DNA from: Chloroflexota bacterium
Lineage (GTDB): Bacteria; Chloroflexota; Chloroflexia; QHBQ01; JADMIH01
Assembly: GCA_015478675.1 (NCBI GenBank)
Contig: JADMIH010000050.1
Span: 1-21,320, forward strand
Reading direction: 5' to 3'
Length of the DNA: 21,320 bases
Shown: piece after piece, positions 8,335 to 14,547 of the stretch
Position numbering within the stretch: the first letter of the stretch is position 1
How the letters are laid out: every line of letters begins with the position of its first letter
Program-made: the position numbers and the translations under genes
Notes under the pieces: model-generated
Seen by the model: the letters and a program-made list of their open reading frames with translations, nothing else
The model's database searches: none
Told to the model about the DNA's origin: nothing

Positions 8335-8440
8335 TCACCGGACAATGAGCACCGTGCAGGACACATGCCTGCTCGCCTTCTCCGCGGTTGTCCCCAAGAA
8401 CATGACCCACGCTTTTGAATGCCCGCTGCTCCCTTTGTGC
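8335..8440 (-). pseudogene. C-terminal remnant of a universal stress protein
   Basis: On the minus strand, the last 32 residues of a frame ending at TGA 8337-8335 read GSSGHSKAWVMFLGTTAEKA and then SRHVSCTVLIVR. This is the UspA C-terminal signature, with the spacing G-2X-G-9X-G-T intact. Upstream of about 8440 the frame no longer resembles UspA, and a plus-strand promoter occupies that position. Only the tail of the gene survives. It is convergent with the WD40 gene, which ends 11 bases away. It is closely similar in motif to the USP domains of the gene at 5224, but whether it derives from it cannot be decided here. Confidence 0.6.
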
Positions 8441-8469
8441 TTGACGCTGTTTACATAGCATGGTATGTT
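8441..8469 (+). promoter_or_regulatory. Sigma-70-type promoter for riboswitch 1
   Basis: TTGACG (8441-8446) and TATGTT (8464-8469) are separated by 17 bases. This places a start near 8476, about 20 bases before the fluoride aptamer at 8494. The -35 box TTGACG is the same as that of the promoter at 12535, which also leads into a fluoride riboswitch. Confidence 0.6.
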
Positions 8470-8491
8470 TAATGTAGAAAAGAAGATGTAT

Positions 8492-8593
8492 GCAGCGATG
8501 AAGCTCGCTTGATATGCCGACACTTCCGGCTGATAGCTTCTACTCTCGTGAGAAGAACCATTAGGAGGTTCACGACGAAGTAGAAGCTTTTTT
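8492..8593 (+). promoter_or_regulatory. Fluoride riboswitch (crcB motif) 1
   Basis: The crcB-motif pieces appear in order: hairpin AGCGATGAAGCTCGCT (8494-8509), then TGCCG, a loop, and CCGGCTGATAGCTTCTAC (about 8526-8543). These match the fluoride aptamer pattern GGCGAUG-xx-G-xUCGCC, GCC, GGCUGAUGGCxxCUAC. The strand AGCTTCTAC is also the ascending arm of an intrinsic terminator ending in six T. Fluoride binding should therefore disrupt the terminator and turn expression on, as known for the class. The next gene, at 8638, is a Cys-rich protein of unknown function, not a fluoride exporter. Confidence 0.85.
8535..8593 (+). terminator. Expression-platform terminator of riboswitch 1
   Basis: AGCTTCTAC (8535-8543) pairs perfectly with GTAGAAGCT (8580-8588). 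An inner extension pairs TCGTGA with TCACGA and AACC with GGTT. A run of six T follows at 8588-8593. Confidence 0.8.
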
Positions 8594-8637
8594 ACTGCTC
8601 GCGTAAGAACCTCTTGAAGCGAAAGCGAGTGCGAGTC

Positions 8638-9234
8638 ATGGATGAGCAAGGTGCCGTCGCGAAGAAATGTACAAATAATCAGGATACGACAGTGCGGGCA
8701 TGTGAACTACGCCTTGCGAGGCGTAGTATTGCGCACGGCAATGAGCATGTTGAGTTTGTGTGCGGGGCGAGCGGCGGCCCTGAATCAGGGTATGTCCTGG
8801 GCGTGGTGGGAGAAGACCTCTCCTCGATGGCCGCCATCTGCAACTCCTGTCCTATTCCTGATGCTCTGGAGTCCCGCCGGGCCTGTCTAAATCTGGTCCC
8901 GGTACGCCGCTTCGGCGTCCGTAGTTTGCCAATGATACAACCTGGCGTGCCGGGAGGCGAAGCTGCTGGCACCTACTTTCCTTGTCGCTGGTTCTACACC
9001 CTCTTTGGGCAAAAGCAACCGCGTGACAATACGATGTGTCTGGGATGTCCTTACTGGTTCCCTCGCCCTCCGCACGAACGTATTCCCAATTACTGGCCCG
9101 AAACACAAAGAATGCTGCGGGTCGTGAGTGGCGAAGAATCCACCGCTGGACCTCCAACAGGATTTACTCCGGCTTCCAGACCGCCTCCTGCCGGAACCTG
9201 GTGGCAGCGGCTCCTCCAGAAGGTCCACTTGTGA
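8638..9234 (+). CDS. Cys-rich protein of unknown function, fluoride-riboswitch controlled
   Basis: A protein of 198 residues from ATG 8638. A TTG at 8614 would add eight mostly basic residues; neither start has a strong Shine-Dalgarno. It has two CxxC motifs, ICNSCPIPDAL (C68, C71) and MCLGCPYWFPRPP (C134, C137), plus C83 and C116 in the conserved-looking segments RRACLNLVPVRRFG and TYFPCRWFYTL. The spacing could bind zinc or an Fe-S cluster, but this is inferred. There is no signal peptide or membrane helix. The C-terminal 50 residues are low in structure and Pro-rich (GPPTGFTPASRPPP). It is the first gene after riboswitch 1. I do not recognise the family. Confidence 0.6.
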   Translation: MDEQGAVAKKCTNNQDTTVRACELRLARRSIAHGNEHVEFVCGASGGPESGYVLGVVGEDLSSMAAICNSCPIPDALESRRACLNLVPVRRFGVRSLPMIQPGVPGGEAAGTYFPCRWFYTLFGQKQPRDNTMCLGCPYWFPRPPHERIPNYWPETQRMLRVVSGEESTAGPPTGFTPASRPPPAGTWWQRLLQKVHL

Positions 9235-9235
9235 A

Positions 9236-9376
9236 TTGGTCTTCTCTGTCACGGCATTCATCTTCGAGCGACAAGGAGAGCGCTGGCTTGAGCCATGGGG
9301 AGAAATTGTCGCTTTCCTTCGCGAGTTGCGAGGCATGCCCAACGACTGGGCGATTGATCAGGGGTACAGTCAGTGA
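9236..9376 (+). pseudogene. Orphan coding-like fragment
   Basis: In a different frame from the gene upstream, 9236-9376 reads LVFSVTAFIFERQGERWLEP, then WGEIVAFLRELRG and a tail ending WAIDQGYSQ before TGA. The composition is that of a real folded protein, unlike the Ser-rich or Arg-rich alternatives in the other frames. There is no convincing start codon or Shine-Dalgarno. It could be a frameshifted tail of the Cys-rich gene or the end of a deleted gene. It lies directly before the AAGGAGG that serves the next gene. Confidence 0.25.
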
Positions 9377-9410
9377 GAAACACAACCAAGAAGGAGGGAC
9401 GGGGAGAAGC

Positions 9411-10175
9411 ATGGCAAACAGCGAAATGATGAGCTATCTCAGCACGCCCTTGCGCGAGGTTGCTCAGCACCACCTCAAGCCCGATGAAACCGTCTTGACG
9501 GCCATTTACGCCCACCATACCGTCCTTCCCGCCAGTGACAGATGGTTGTGGTTCACGGGGTATAGGCCGGTTCATCACCCGGCACGGGCCTTTGTCCTCA
9601 CCCCGGAGCGAGCCTTGATCGTGGAGGATCCCACCGATCCTGCCACCTCTACCGCCGAACACGAGTGTCTCTTTGCCTCCTGTGCACTCGATCGCGTCAT
9701 ATTCTTCGAGCTGCGCTCACACCTTCTCGACTGTGCTCTGACGCTCGTGATGGCAACAGCAAACGGTCCCCAGCACATCACCATCGAGTATAACGGCGTC
9801 AGCGAAGACGCGTTCCTCGCGGCTGTTGCGTGCATGCGTGCGTTGATAGACGACCGACCACTTCCTCCTTCTACGCGGCCCGATCAGACCTATGCACGGG
9901 AGCGTGCGAAGGCGTGGAAGGGGTGGCACGCGGTTCTGTCCGGGCTAGAGCTGAGACAGGAGAACGCCATTGCACGCTACCTGGTCTCCGGTGAGCAGGT
10001 ACAGGAGTGGCTGATCGTACCAGCAATCGACGAGAGCACCTGGTGGCAACGGCTCGGCATTGGCGCACATGAGCAGCCGCCAGCTGTGCTGGTGCGCACG
10101 GACCGGCAAATCCTGCTGATCAAGGAGACAAGGCGTATCGTGCGTGGGCATGTGACGTACGGAAGCGACGCCTAG
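9411..10175 (+). CDS. PH-like repeat protein of unknown function, ended by an in-frame TAG
   Basis: A protein of 254 residues from ATG 9411, which has AAGGAGG 13 bases and GGGGAG 5 bases upstream; the open frame further upstream is not protein-like. It carries two strand patterns typical of bacterial PH-like domains, RAFVLTPERALIVED (about residue 59) and AVLVRTDRQILLIKE (about 225). Similar patterns recur in the gene at 12806 (FLITDRQVLWLRD, VALTRRTLLVLKD), so the two are probably paralogues. The stop TAG (10173-10175) falls inside the second PH-like unit. The same frame then stays open to TGA 10352 and encodes MPLSRLHTADVV and VRFTLEHIGVT, which align with MAPLERLQGIVL and GRFELHDSPY in the paralogue. 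The gene therefore looks prematurely stopped. It is likely co-transcribed from riboswitch 1. Confidence 0.65.
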   Translation: MANSEMMSYLSTPLREVAQHHLKPDETVLTAIYAHHTVLPASDRWLWFTGYRPVHHPARAFVLTPERALIVEDPTDPATSTAEHECLFASCALDRVIFFELRSHLLDCALTLVMATANGPQHITIEYNGVSEDAFLAAVACMRALIDDRPLPPSTRPDQTYARERAKAWKGWHAVLSGLELRQENAIARYLVSGEQVQEWLIVPAIDESTWWQRLGIGAHEQPPAVLVRTDRQILLIKETRRIVRGHVTYGSDA

Positions 10176-10352
10176 CTCATGCCGCTCTCGCGATTGCACA
10201 CGGCCGACGTCGTCTCTGGACAACGTACGCCAGAGGTGCGGTTCACCTTGGAACACATCGGGGTGACCGATGTGGTGCGTCTGCCTATTCTCCTCGAGAT
10301 CGCAGAACGTGCGTTGGTGCTTGTCACGTCGTCCCTTTCGATGCCAGGATGA
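10176..10352 (+). pseudogene. Post-stop continuation of the PH-like gene
   Basis: This is the in-frame extension after TAG 10173-10175: 58 sense codons, then TGA 10350-10352. The segment LMPLSRLHTADVV, followed by RFTLEHIGVTDVVRLPILLE and ERALVLVTSSL, matches the second half of the PH-like unit in the paralogue at 12806. An ATG at 10179 exists but has no Shine-Dalgarno. Readthrough, a recent nonsense mutation or a sequencing error would all explain it. Confidence 0.45.
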
Positions 10353-10369
10353 AGATGCCGCTGCTGGGA

Positions 10370-10577
10370 AAGGTTCTTCCTCCTCGAACACGCTCATATA
10401 CGTTGCGATGCAGGCTACAGTATCTCCTTGAATAAAGCCTTGCTCATTTAACAAAAATGGCATAAGATATCGGCATTCGGAGAATTTGATTGCTTGCCAT
10501 TTGGGAGAAGGTGATTCAGGATGTCCAAGAACAGGTACGAACACCGCGCATTGACACAGAATCGGGAGGATATTCGC
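10370..10577 (-). pseudogene. Minus-strand orphan coding fragment
   Basis: Within the 314-base gap before the CHR gene, the minus strand reads ANILPILCQCAVFVPVLGHP, then SPKWQAIKFSECRYLMPFLL and NEQGFIQGDTVACIATYM, after an in-frame stop at 10580-10578. The composition looks like real protein. Below about 10370 the frame only mirrors the plus-strand PH-like gene. No start codon with a Shine-Dalgarno is seen (GTG 10544 is one option). I do not recognise it; a remnant of a disrupted gene is most likely. Confidence 0.25.
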
Positions 10578-10670
10578 CTACAGCTCATTCGATGTAAGCC
10601 GGCAGCATGCCGAGGCACTTTTGTGGTGATTCAACTCACTTCTTCTTTTGAGCAGAATACCATTGTATGA
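10521..10670 (+). CDS. Possible small ORF overlapping the CHR gene start
   Basis: A 49-codon frame starts at ATG 10521 and ends at TGA 10668-10670, overlapping the next ATG as ATGA. The product is basic in its first half (MSKNRYEHRALTQNREDIR) and unremarkable afterwards. GAGAAGG lies about 10 bases before its start. The CHR gene itself lacks a clear Shine-Dalgarno, so this frame could act as a coupled leader. It contains a small hairpin CGGCA-gca-TGCCG near 10601. It is antisense to the other orphan fragment, and both cannot be real genes. Confidence 0.25.
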   Translation: MSKNRYEHRALTQNREDIRLQLIRCKPAACRGTFVVIQLTSSFEQNTIV

Positions 10671-11845
10671 ACAAATCACCTGAAAAGCGGCCTCTGCTCA
10701 TGCTGGCACTCCTCTTTCTGCGCATCGGGATCGTGGGCTTTGGGGGAGCCCTGGCAAATATGGCCTTGATGGAGCAAGCGTGCGTAAAACAGTACAAGTG
10801 GCTCACCCAGGCACAATATCTGGAAGGAGTGGCATTGTCGTACCTGCTGCCTGGTCCCACCGCTGTGTTGCTCTCCATTTATCTGGGATCGCGACGACGC
10901 GGGCTCGTGGGAGGAGTGGTCAGCGGTCTGAGCTTCATCACTCCAGCCGTAGTGCTCACATTTGTCTTCTCGTGGGTCTATTTCCAGTACCACACCATTC
11001 CTGCGGTCTCTGCACTGTTTGCTGAACTTGGGCCAGTCGTGGTGGCCCTTATCCTGGCAATGCTCTATCGCTCTGGGAAAGCAGCCCTGACCTCTGTCTC
11101 ACGCTCTTTCCTCGGTCTGACTGTCGGCATCTTGCTTATCTTCCCGGTCTTGCCGCAAGCCTGGAATCTGCTCACTTTGCTCTTGCTCTCGGGTCTTGTT
11201 GGCATGGTCTGCTTTCGTGAACGGAGCACGACGGTCAGCAGTACGAGTGTGATCGCTTTGTCAGGCATGGTGGCTTTTGTACGGGAAGCGGCGCTTTCGC
11301 TTTCGCCATCGCTCCTCGTCCTGGTTCCGTTGGCTTTGGTCTTTCTAAAAGCCAGCCTGGTTATGTTCGGTGGGGGTGTGGTAGCGATTCCGCTCTTCCA
11401 ACAAGAACTGGTGCAGACGCATCACTGGTTGACCGAGCAACAGTTTCTGGATGGGGTTGCTATTGGTCAGCTCACGCCTGGTCCGATTACGGTGGTCGCG
11501 ACCTTTGCTGGATATGCCGTGTCAGGCACACTCGGGGCTGTCGTTGCCACTGCTGCCATGTACGTTCCCCCTTTTGTCCTGATGCTCTCGTCCACGCCAC
11601 TCTTGATGCGCCTACGTCATTCTTCCACTGTGCAGGGAATGTTGCAAGGCATTATGTCCGGGGCATTGGGCATGATGGGGGCGACGGCTTTTCTGTTGGG
11701 ACGCGCTGCCATCACGAGTCTTTGGACGGGAGCTATCGCGCTTGTGAGCCTGATCCTGCTGGTCTGGTGGAAGGTTTCACCCACCTATGTCATTCTGGGG
11801 GCGGCCTTGCTGGGTCTACTCCGGCTGCTCTTTTCTCTCCCGTAG
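10667..11845 (+). CDS. chrA: CHR-family (chromate transporter) membrane protein
   Basis: Full-length, two-domain CHR protein of 392 residues in the inner membrane. Known members export chromate, but many are uncharacterised. Each half carries the family signatures: LRIGIVGFGGALANMALME and YLLPGPTAVLLSIYLG in the N half, ASLVMFGGGVVAIPLF and IGQLTPGPITVVATFAGY in the C half. Ten to twelve hydrophobic segments are visible. The start ATG 10667 overlaps the stop of a small upstream frame; no good Shine-Dalgarno precedes it. The gene lies between the transcripts of riboswitch 1 and riboswitches 2 and 3, with no aptamer of its own. A fluoride-linked role would be inference only. Confidence 0.88.
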   Translation: MNKSPEKRPLLMLALLFLRIGIVGFGGALANMALMEQACVKQYKWLTQAQYLEGVALSYLLPGPTAVLLSIYLGSRRRGLVGGVVSGLSFITPAVVLTFVFSWVYFQYHTIPAVSALFAELGPVVVALILAMLYRSGKAALTSVSRSFLGLTVGILLIFPVLPQAWNLLTLLLLSGLVGMVCFRERSTTVSSTSVIALSGMVAFVREAALSLSPSLLVLVPLALVFLKASLVMFGGGVVAIPLFQQELVQTHHWLTEQQFLDGVAIGQLTPGPITVVATFAGYAVSGTLGAVVATAAMYVPPFVLMLSSTPLLMRLRHSSTVQGMLQGIMSGALGMMGATAFLLGRAAITSLWTGAIALVSLILLVWWKVSPTYVILGAALLGLLRLLFSLP

Positions 11846-11883
11846 CCTGTGCGCAAGAGGTCATTTTTGTTCGCTGACATATA

Positions 11884-12345
11884 TCATCCTCGTAAAGTCG
11901 CCACTAATCGTTTGGGGTTGAGCACCAGGTCAATGGCATCTACCGGGCTGAGGGCCAGCACATCGGCGGCTTGCAGTGCGCCTATTGCCGCACCCTCTCC
12001 CGCCAGGACTGTCACTCCGATAGCGGCCAGGCGGAGCATACCTACGTCGTTCATACCGTTGCCAAATGCGATCACACTGGCAGGTCCAAGCTGTTCCACA
12101 TAACGTGTCTTCTCTTCTCCAGTGCCGATGATCCGGAGAGGAAGACCTAAGAGATGTTCAAGCTCGTCAAGGTTGCCATGTGTCCCGGCAGTCAGCGCAT
12201 GCAGGGAAAGTTGCTCTCCTAACGCTTTCAAACGATCCACCACCCCTGGGATTGGTAATCCGTCAACGGCAAGCGTGCCGTTGACATCAAAGACCGCATG
12301 CTGCAACTCGATGATCCCGCGTTGGGGGATTTCTAGACGTATCAT
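11884..12345 (-). CDS. HAD-superfamily hydrolase, soluble P-type-ATPase-like
   Basis: Small cytoplasmic HAD protein of 153 residues, close to the compact group annotated as soluble P-type ATPase. Motif I is FDVNGTL with nucleophile D20; the position of the usual second Asp is N22. Motif II is LTAGT (T52), motif III is K79 in EEKTRY, and motif IV is GNGMNDVGML (N99, D100). There is no cap domain. The substrate is unknown. Loss of the second Asp is shared with P-type ATPases (DKTGT) and lowers simple phosphatase activity in many HADs. ATG 12345 is chosen because AGAGGA sits about 6 bases upstream; an in-frame TTG at 12363 lacks that. It is the only gene behind riboswitch 2. HAD enzymes are classically inhibited by fluoride complexes that mimic phosphate, which fits the control. 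Confidence 0.85.
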   Translation of the reverse strand: MIRLEIPQRGIIELQHAVFDVNGTLAVDGLPIPGVVDRLKALGEQLSLHALTAGTHGNLDELEHLLGLPLRIIGTGEEKTRYVEQLGPASVIAFGNGMNDVGMLRLAAIGVTVLAGEGAAIGALQAADVLALSPVDAIDLVLNPKRLVATLRG

Positions 12346-12372
12346 ACATGTTCCTCTCTTCAATCAGGTAAC

Positions 12373-12414
12373 AAAAAAAGCCTCTAACGGTCAATCAGTA
12401 ACCTGTTAGAAGCT
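12373..12414 (-). terminator. Expression-platform terminator of riboswitch 2
   Basis: On the minus strand AGCTTCTAAC pairs with GTTAGAGGCT (one G-U pair), followed by seven T (12379-12373). Confidence 0.8.
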
Positions 12415-12460
12415 ATTAGCTCTCTCGAGCATAAGGCGAGCCTCATCGCCATCGTGTTTC
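12373..12460 (-). promoter_or_regulatory. Fluoride riboswitch (crcB motif) 2
   Basis: On the minus strand the hairpin GGCGATGAGGCTCGCC (12450-12435) is followed by TTATGCTC, GAGAGCTAATAGCTTCTA and a terminator. The order and core bases are those of the fluoride aptamer. The hairpin is identical to that of riboswitch 4. The 3' strand AGCTTCTA is shared between aptamer and terminator, implying an ON switch. The target is the HAD gene that begins 28 bases after the T run. Confidence 0.88.
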
Positions 12461-12470
12461 TGCTTCCTTG

Positions 12471-12500
12471 AGTATACGCTGAAGAGGAGGGAGAAGGCAA
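12471..12500 (-). promoter_or_regulatory. Promoter for riboswitch 2
   Basis: On the minus strand TTGCCT (12500-12495) and TATACT (12476-12471) are 18 bases apart. The predicted start near 12464 lies just upstream of the aptamer at 12450. It is divergent from the promoter at 12535. Confidence 0.55.
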
Positions 12501-12534
12501 ATGCTCTGGCTGATCTCACTGCTTTGCGTGGCAC

Positions 12535-12564
12535 TTGACGTTCGTTGCGACAGTTGCGTATACT
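12535..12564 (+). promoter_or_regulatory. Promoter for riboswitch 3
   Basis: TTGACG (12535-12540) and TATACT (12559-12564) are 18 bases apart, giving a start near 12571 and an aptamer at 12590. It shares the -10 TATACT with the divergent promoter of riboswitch 2. Confidence 0.7.
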
Positions 12565-12587
12565 AAAGCTACGTTTCAGAATCTGGT

Positions 12588-12682
12588 CTCGCGATGAGGC
12601 TCGCGTAACGCCATCAGGCTAATGGCTTCTACATGCCGTGCAGCACAGTATAAGTGCTGTAGTTGGCAGTAGAAGTTTTTTT
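12588..12682 (+). promoter_or_regulatory. Fluoride riboswitch (crcB motif) 3
   Basis: The hairpin CGCGATGAGGCTCGCG (12590-12605) is followed by TAACGCC and AGGCTAATGGCTTCTAC (12616-12632). This is very close to the fluoride aptamer consensus (GAUG-G-CUCGC, UAAC-GCC, GGCUxAUGGC-CUAC). CTTCTAC is reused in the terminator that ends at 12682. It leads to the gene at 12806, whose N-terminal domain resembles inorganic pyrophosphatase. Confidence 0.9.
12626..12682 (+). terminator. Expression-platform terminator of riboswitch 3
   Basis: CTTCTAC-a-TGCC (12626-12637) pairs with GGCA-GTAGAAG (ending 12675). An inner hairpin pairs CAGCAC with GTGCTG. Seven T follow (12676-12682). Confidence 0.8.
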
Positions 12683-12805
12683 ATGGAAAACACAGACCGG
12701 CTCATGGAGCCGTCTCCTGTTTTCCCACCTTTCAGGAAGACCGACTCCATTCTTGCAGACAATCTCGCTGTTCGATAAAGGATGGTGGAGGGAGACGAGA
12801 AGCAG

Positions 12806-14503
12806 ATGAGCGAGGATCATACGCATGATGGGAAAAAATCAGGACGACGCTCGGCAACACCGGCCATGGTGATCGAGGTGCAGGTACGCCAGCCACGGAG
12901 TGACTGTCCCATCTACACCTGGGATCGCCAACGAGAGTGCATGCGCGTGACGGACATTTACCACGCCAAACCAGGATTGCCTGCCGACCTGACCTCGTTC
13001 CACATAGAGGGGCAGATGGAATTTCCGCTGCTCTTGTTGAGCACATCGAGTTTTCCTCCGGGAACGCTGGTGCAAGCACGGCTGCTCGGCGCATTGTGCC
13101 ACCCCTCTCTACACAACAAGGAAAGAGCACTCCCGGCGGATGGGTGGGTGTTCGTCGCCGTCGCGGAAGTCGATGCATCCCTGGCTGCCTATCACTCCAT
13201 CGACATGCTCCCTGCGGCGCAGGTGGCAGCAATGAAGGCCTATGTGCAGACACAAGCGTGGGATGAGCTCCAGCAGACTGCGGGAGAGATTGTCTCCTAT
13301 GATGCTGAGGCAGCGGCCAGGTCTATCCGCGAGACACGGGTGCTCTTGAAACGCGAACAACGGATGCGCTCCAAGGAGAAGGGCTGGCTCAGACGCGACG
13401 AGGAGGAAGAGAAGCCTGTTGCCTGGCGTGCAATTGAGGGTCTCTCCGAAGCACTACGTGCGCAGCTGCTTCGTGACAAAGCACTTCAGGCAGATCCCAC
13501 TGCGCCTCACGCCCAGGCAGAACACCTCATCCGTTTCGTTCCCCAGCGTTTCCAGCATGCACTGAGCAACATCCTGCTCGATGATGAACGCTTACTGGCC
13601 TTCGTCGAGCGACCCCTGCTGCGCCACCGGACGGGATGGTTGGGGATGCAGACATGGCGTTCCAACGAAGGCCTGTTTCTCATCACTGACCGGCAAGTCC
13701 TCTGGCTGCGTGATTTTCTTACGCCGGGCGGCAGTTTCTTGCCCGGCGGCTACATCGCCCACATGGCCCCTTTGGAGCGACTACAAGGCATAGTGCTCCT
13801 GCCATCAGGGAAGGTCTCAGGCGAGTTCGCTGGCCGCTTTGAGCTACACGACTCACCATACCAACGCCTGGTGATGGAGGTGGCAAGCTCTACCGGAAGC
13901 GAACTCTTTGCCGTCGAGTTTCCGGACAAGGAGGAGATAGCAAAAGTGCTCGCACGGATGATAAGCATCCTGTGTGCATTCCTGCCCTCTCCCAACGGAA
14001 CGGATGACCGACGCGTGCGCCGCCTGCCCGTTGTCGAAGCATGGGAGCCTCACGGTGCGGAGGCCGAACAGCTTGCGATGCTGGGGGGAACCGTTCCCCC
14101 AGCTATTGCCGAGCAGCTAGAGTCACGGCTCTCACACCTGCTGAAGACGACAGGAGAAGAGTTGCTGATTTCCGCAGTAGTTCCGGCCCTGGAGGACTAC
14201 AAGAGCTCGGCACGCCTGGTCGCGCTCACGCGTCGCACGCTGCTGGTTCTCAAAGATGCTCACGGCACGGCACGTCGCTCGTGGGGAGAACGTGCGAGCC
14301 AGACCGAGCACGAGTACCGCTACGATCTGACAACGATCTCATCCGCGCAACTACGCCAGTCCCTGCTTGGATCGAGCCTGAGCATCTTTGTGCCACAGCC
14401 TGATGGTCACACCCAGCAGCACGTCTTTCCCTTTCACAGCCCGGCGATTGCCCGGTTTTTACCGCTGTTCACGCGCCTGCGCCTCTTGCTCGGCGCACCG
14501 TAG
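12806..14503 (+). CDS. Degenerate inorganic-pyrophosphatase-like domain fused to PH-like repeats
   Basis: Protein of 565 residues, apparently cytoplasmic. Residues about 21-160 follow the course of family I inorganic pyrophosphatase: IYTWDRQRECMRVTDIYHA, then GLPAD (the YPADYG position), FPPGTLVQARLLGALC (the FPGxVVxxRPIGVL strand), DGWVFVAVAEVDASLAAYHS (KxxAVPxxDPxYxH), and IDMLPAAQVAAMKAYVQ (the LPxxxxxxIxxFF helix). The catalytic DGDPxD motif is replaced by EGQMEF (68-73), so metal-dependent hydrolysis is unlikely. After a charged helical stretch come two PH-like units, near FLITDRQVLWLRD and VALTRRTLLVLKD, shared with the gene at 9411. ATG 12806 is taken over ATG 12782: GGAGGGAG ends 11 bases before it, while 12782 has AAAGG directly abutting. 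It is the first gene after riboswitch 3. The pyrophosphatase match is by eye. Confidence 0.65.
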   Translation: MSEDHTHDGKKSGRRSATPAMVIEVQVRQPRSDCPIYTWDRQRECMRVTDIYHAKPGLPADLTSFHIEGQMEFPLLLLSTSSFPPGTLVQARLLGALCHPSLHNKERALPADGWVFVAVAEVDASLAAYHSIDMLPAAQVAAMKAYVQTQAWDELQQTAGEIVSYDAEAAARSIRETRVLLKREQRMRSKEKGWLRRDEEEEKPVAWRAIEGLSEALRAQLLRDKALQADPTAPHAQAEHLIRFVPQRFQHALSNILLDDERLLAFVERPLLRHRTGWLGMQTWRSNEGLFLITDRQVLWLRDFLTPGGSFLPGGYIAHMAPLERLQGIVLLPSGKVSGEFAGRFELHDSPYQRLVMEVASSTGSELFAVEFPDKEEIAKVLARMISILCAFLPSPNGTDDRRVRRLPVVEAWEPHGAEAEQLAMLGGTVPPAIAEQLESRLSHLLKTTGEELLISAVVPALEDYKSSARLVALTRRTLLVLKDAHGTARRSWGERASQTEHEYRYDLTTISSAQLRQSLLGSSLSIFVPQPDGHTQQHVFPFHSPAIARFLPLFTRLRLLLGAP

Positions 14504-14547
14504 CGCACGAGTTGAACGAGCGTTTGACAGGATGAGAGGATTTCCCT

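Noticed and set aside
9036..9410. Upstream extension of the PH-like gene frame
   Set aside because: The extension is Ser-rich noise; ATG 9411 has a good Shine-Dalgarno and the protein-like sequence begins there.
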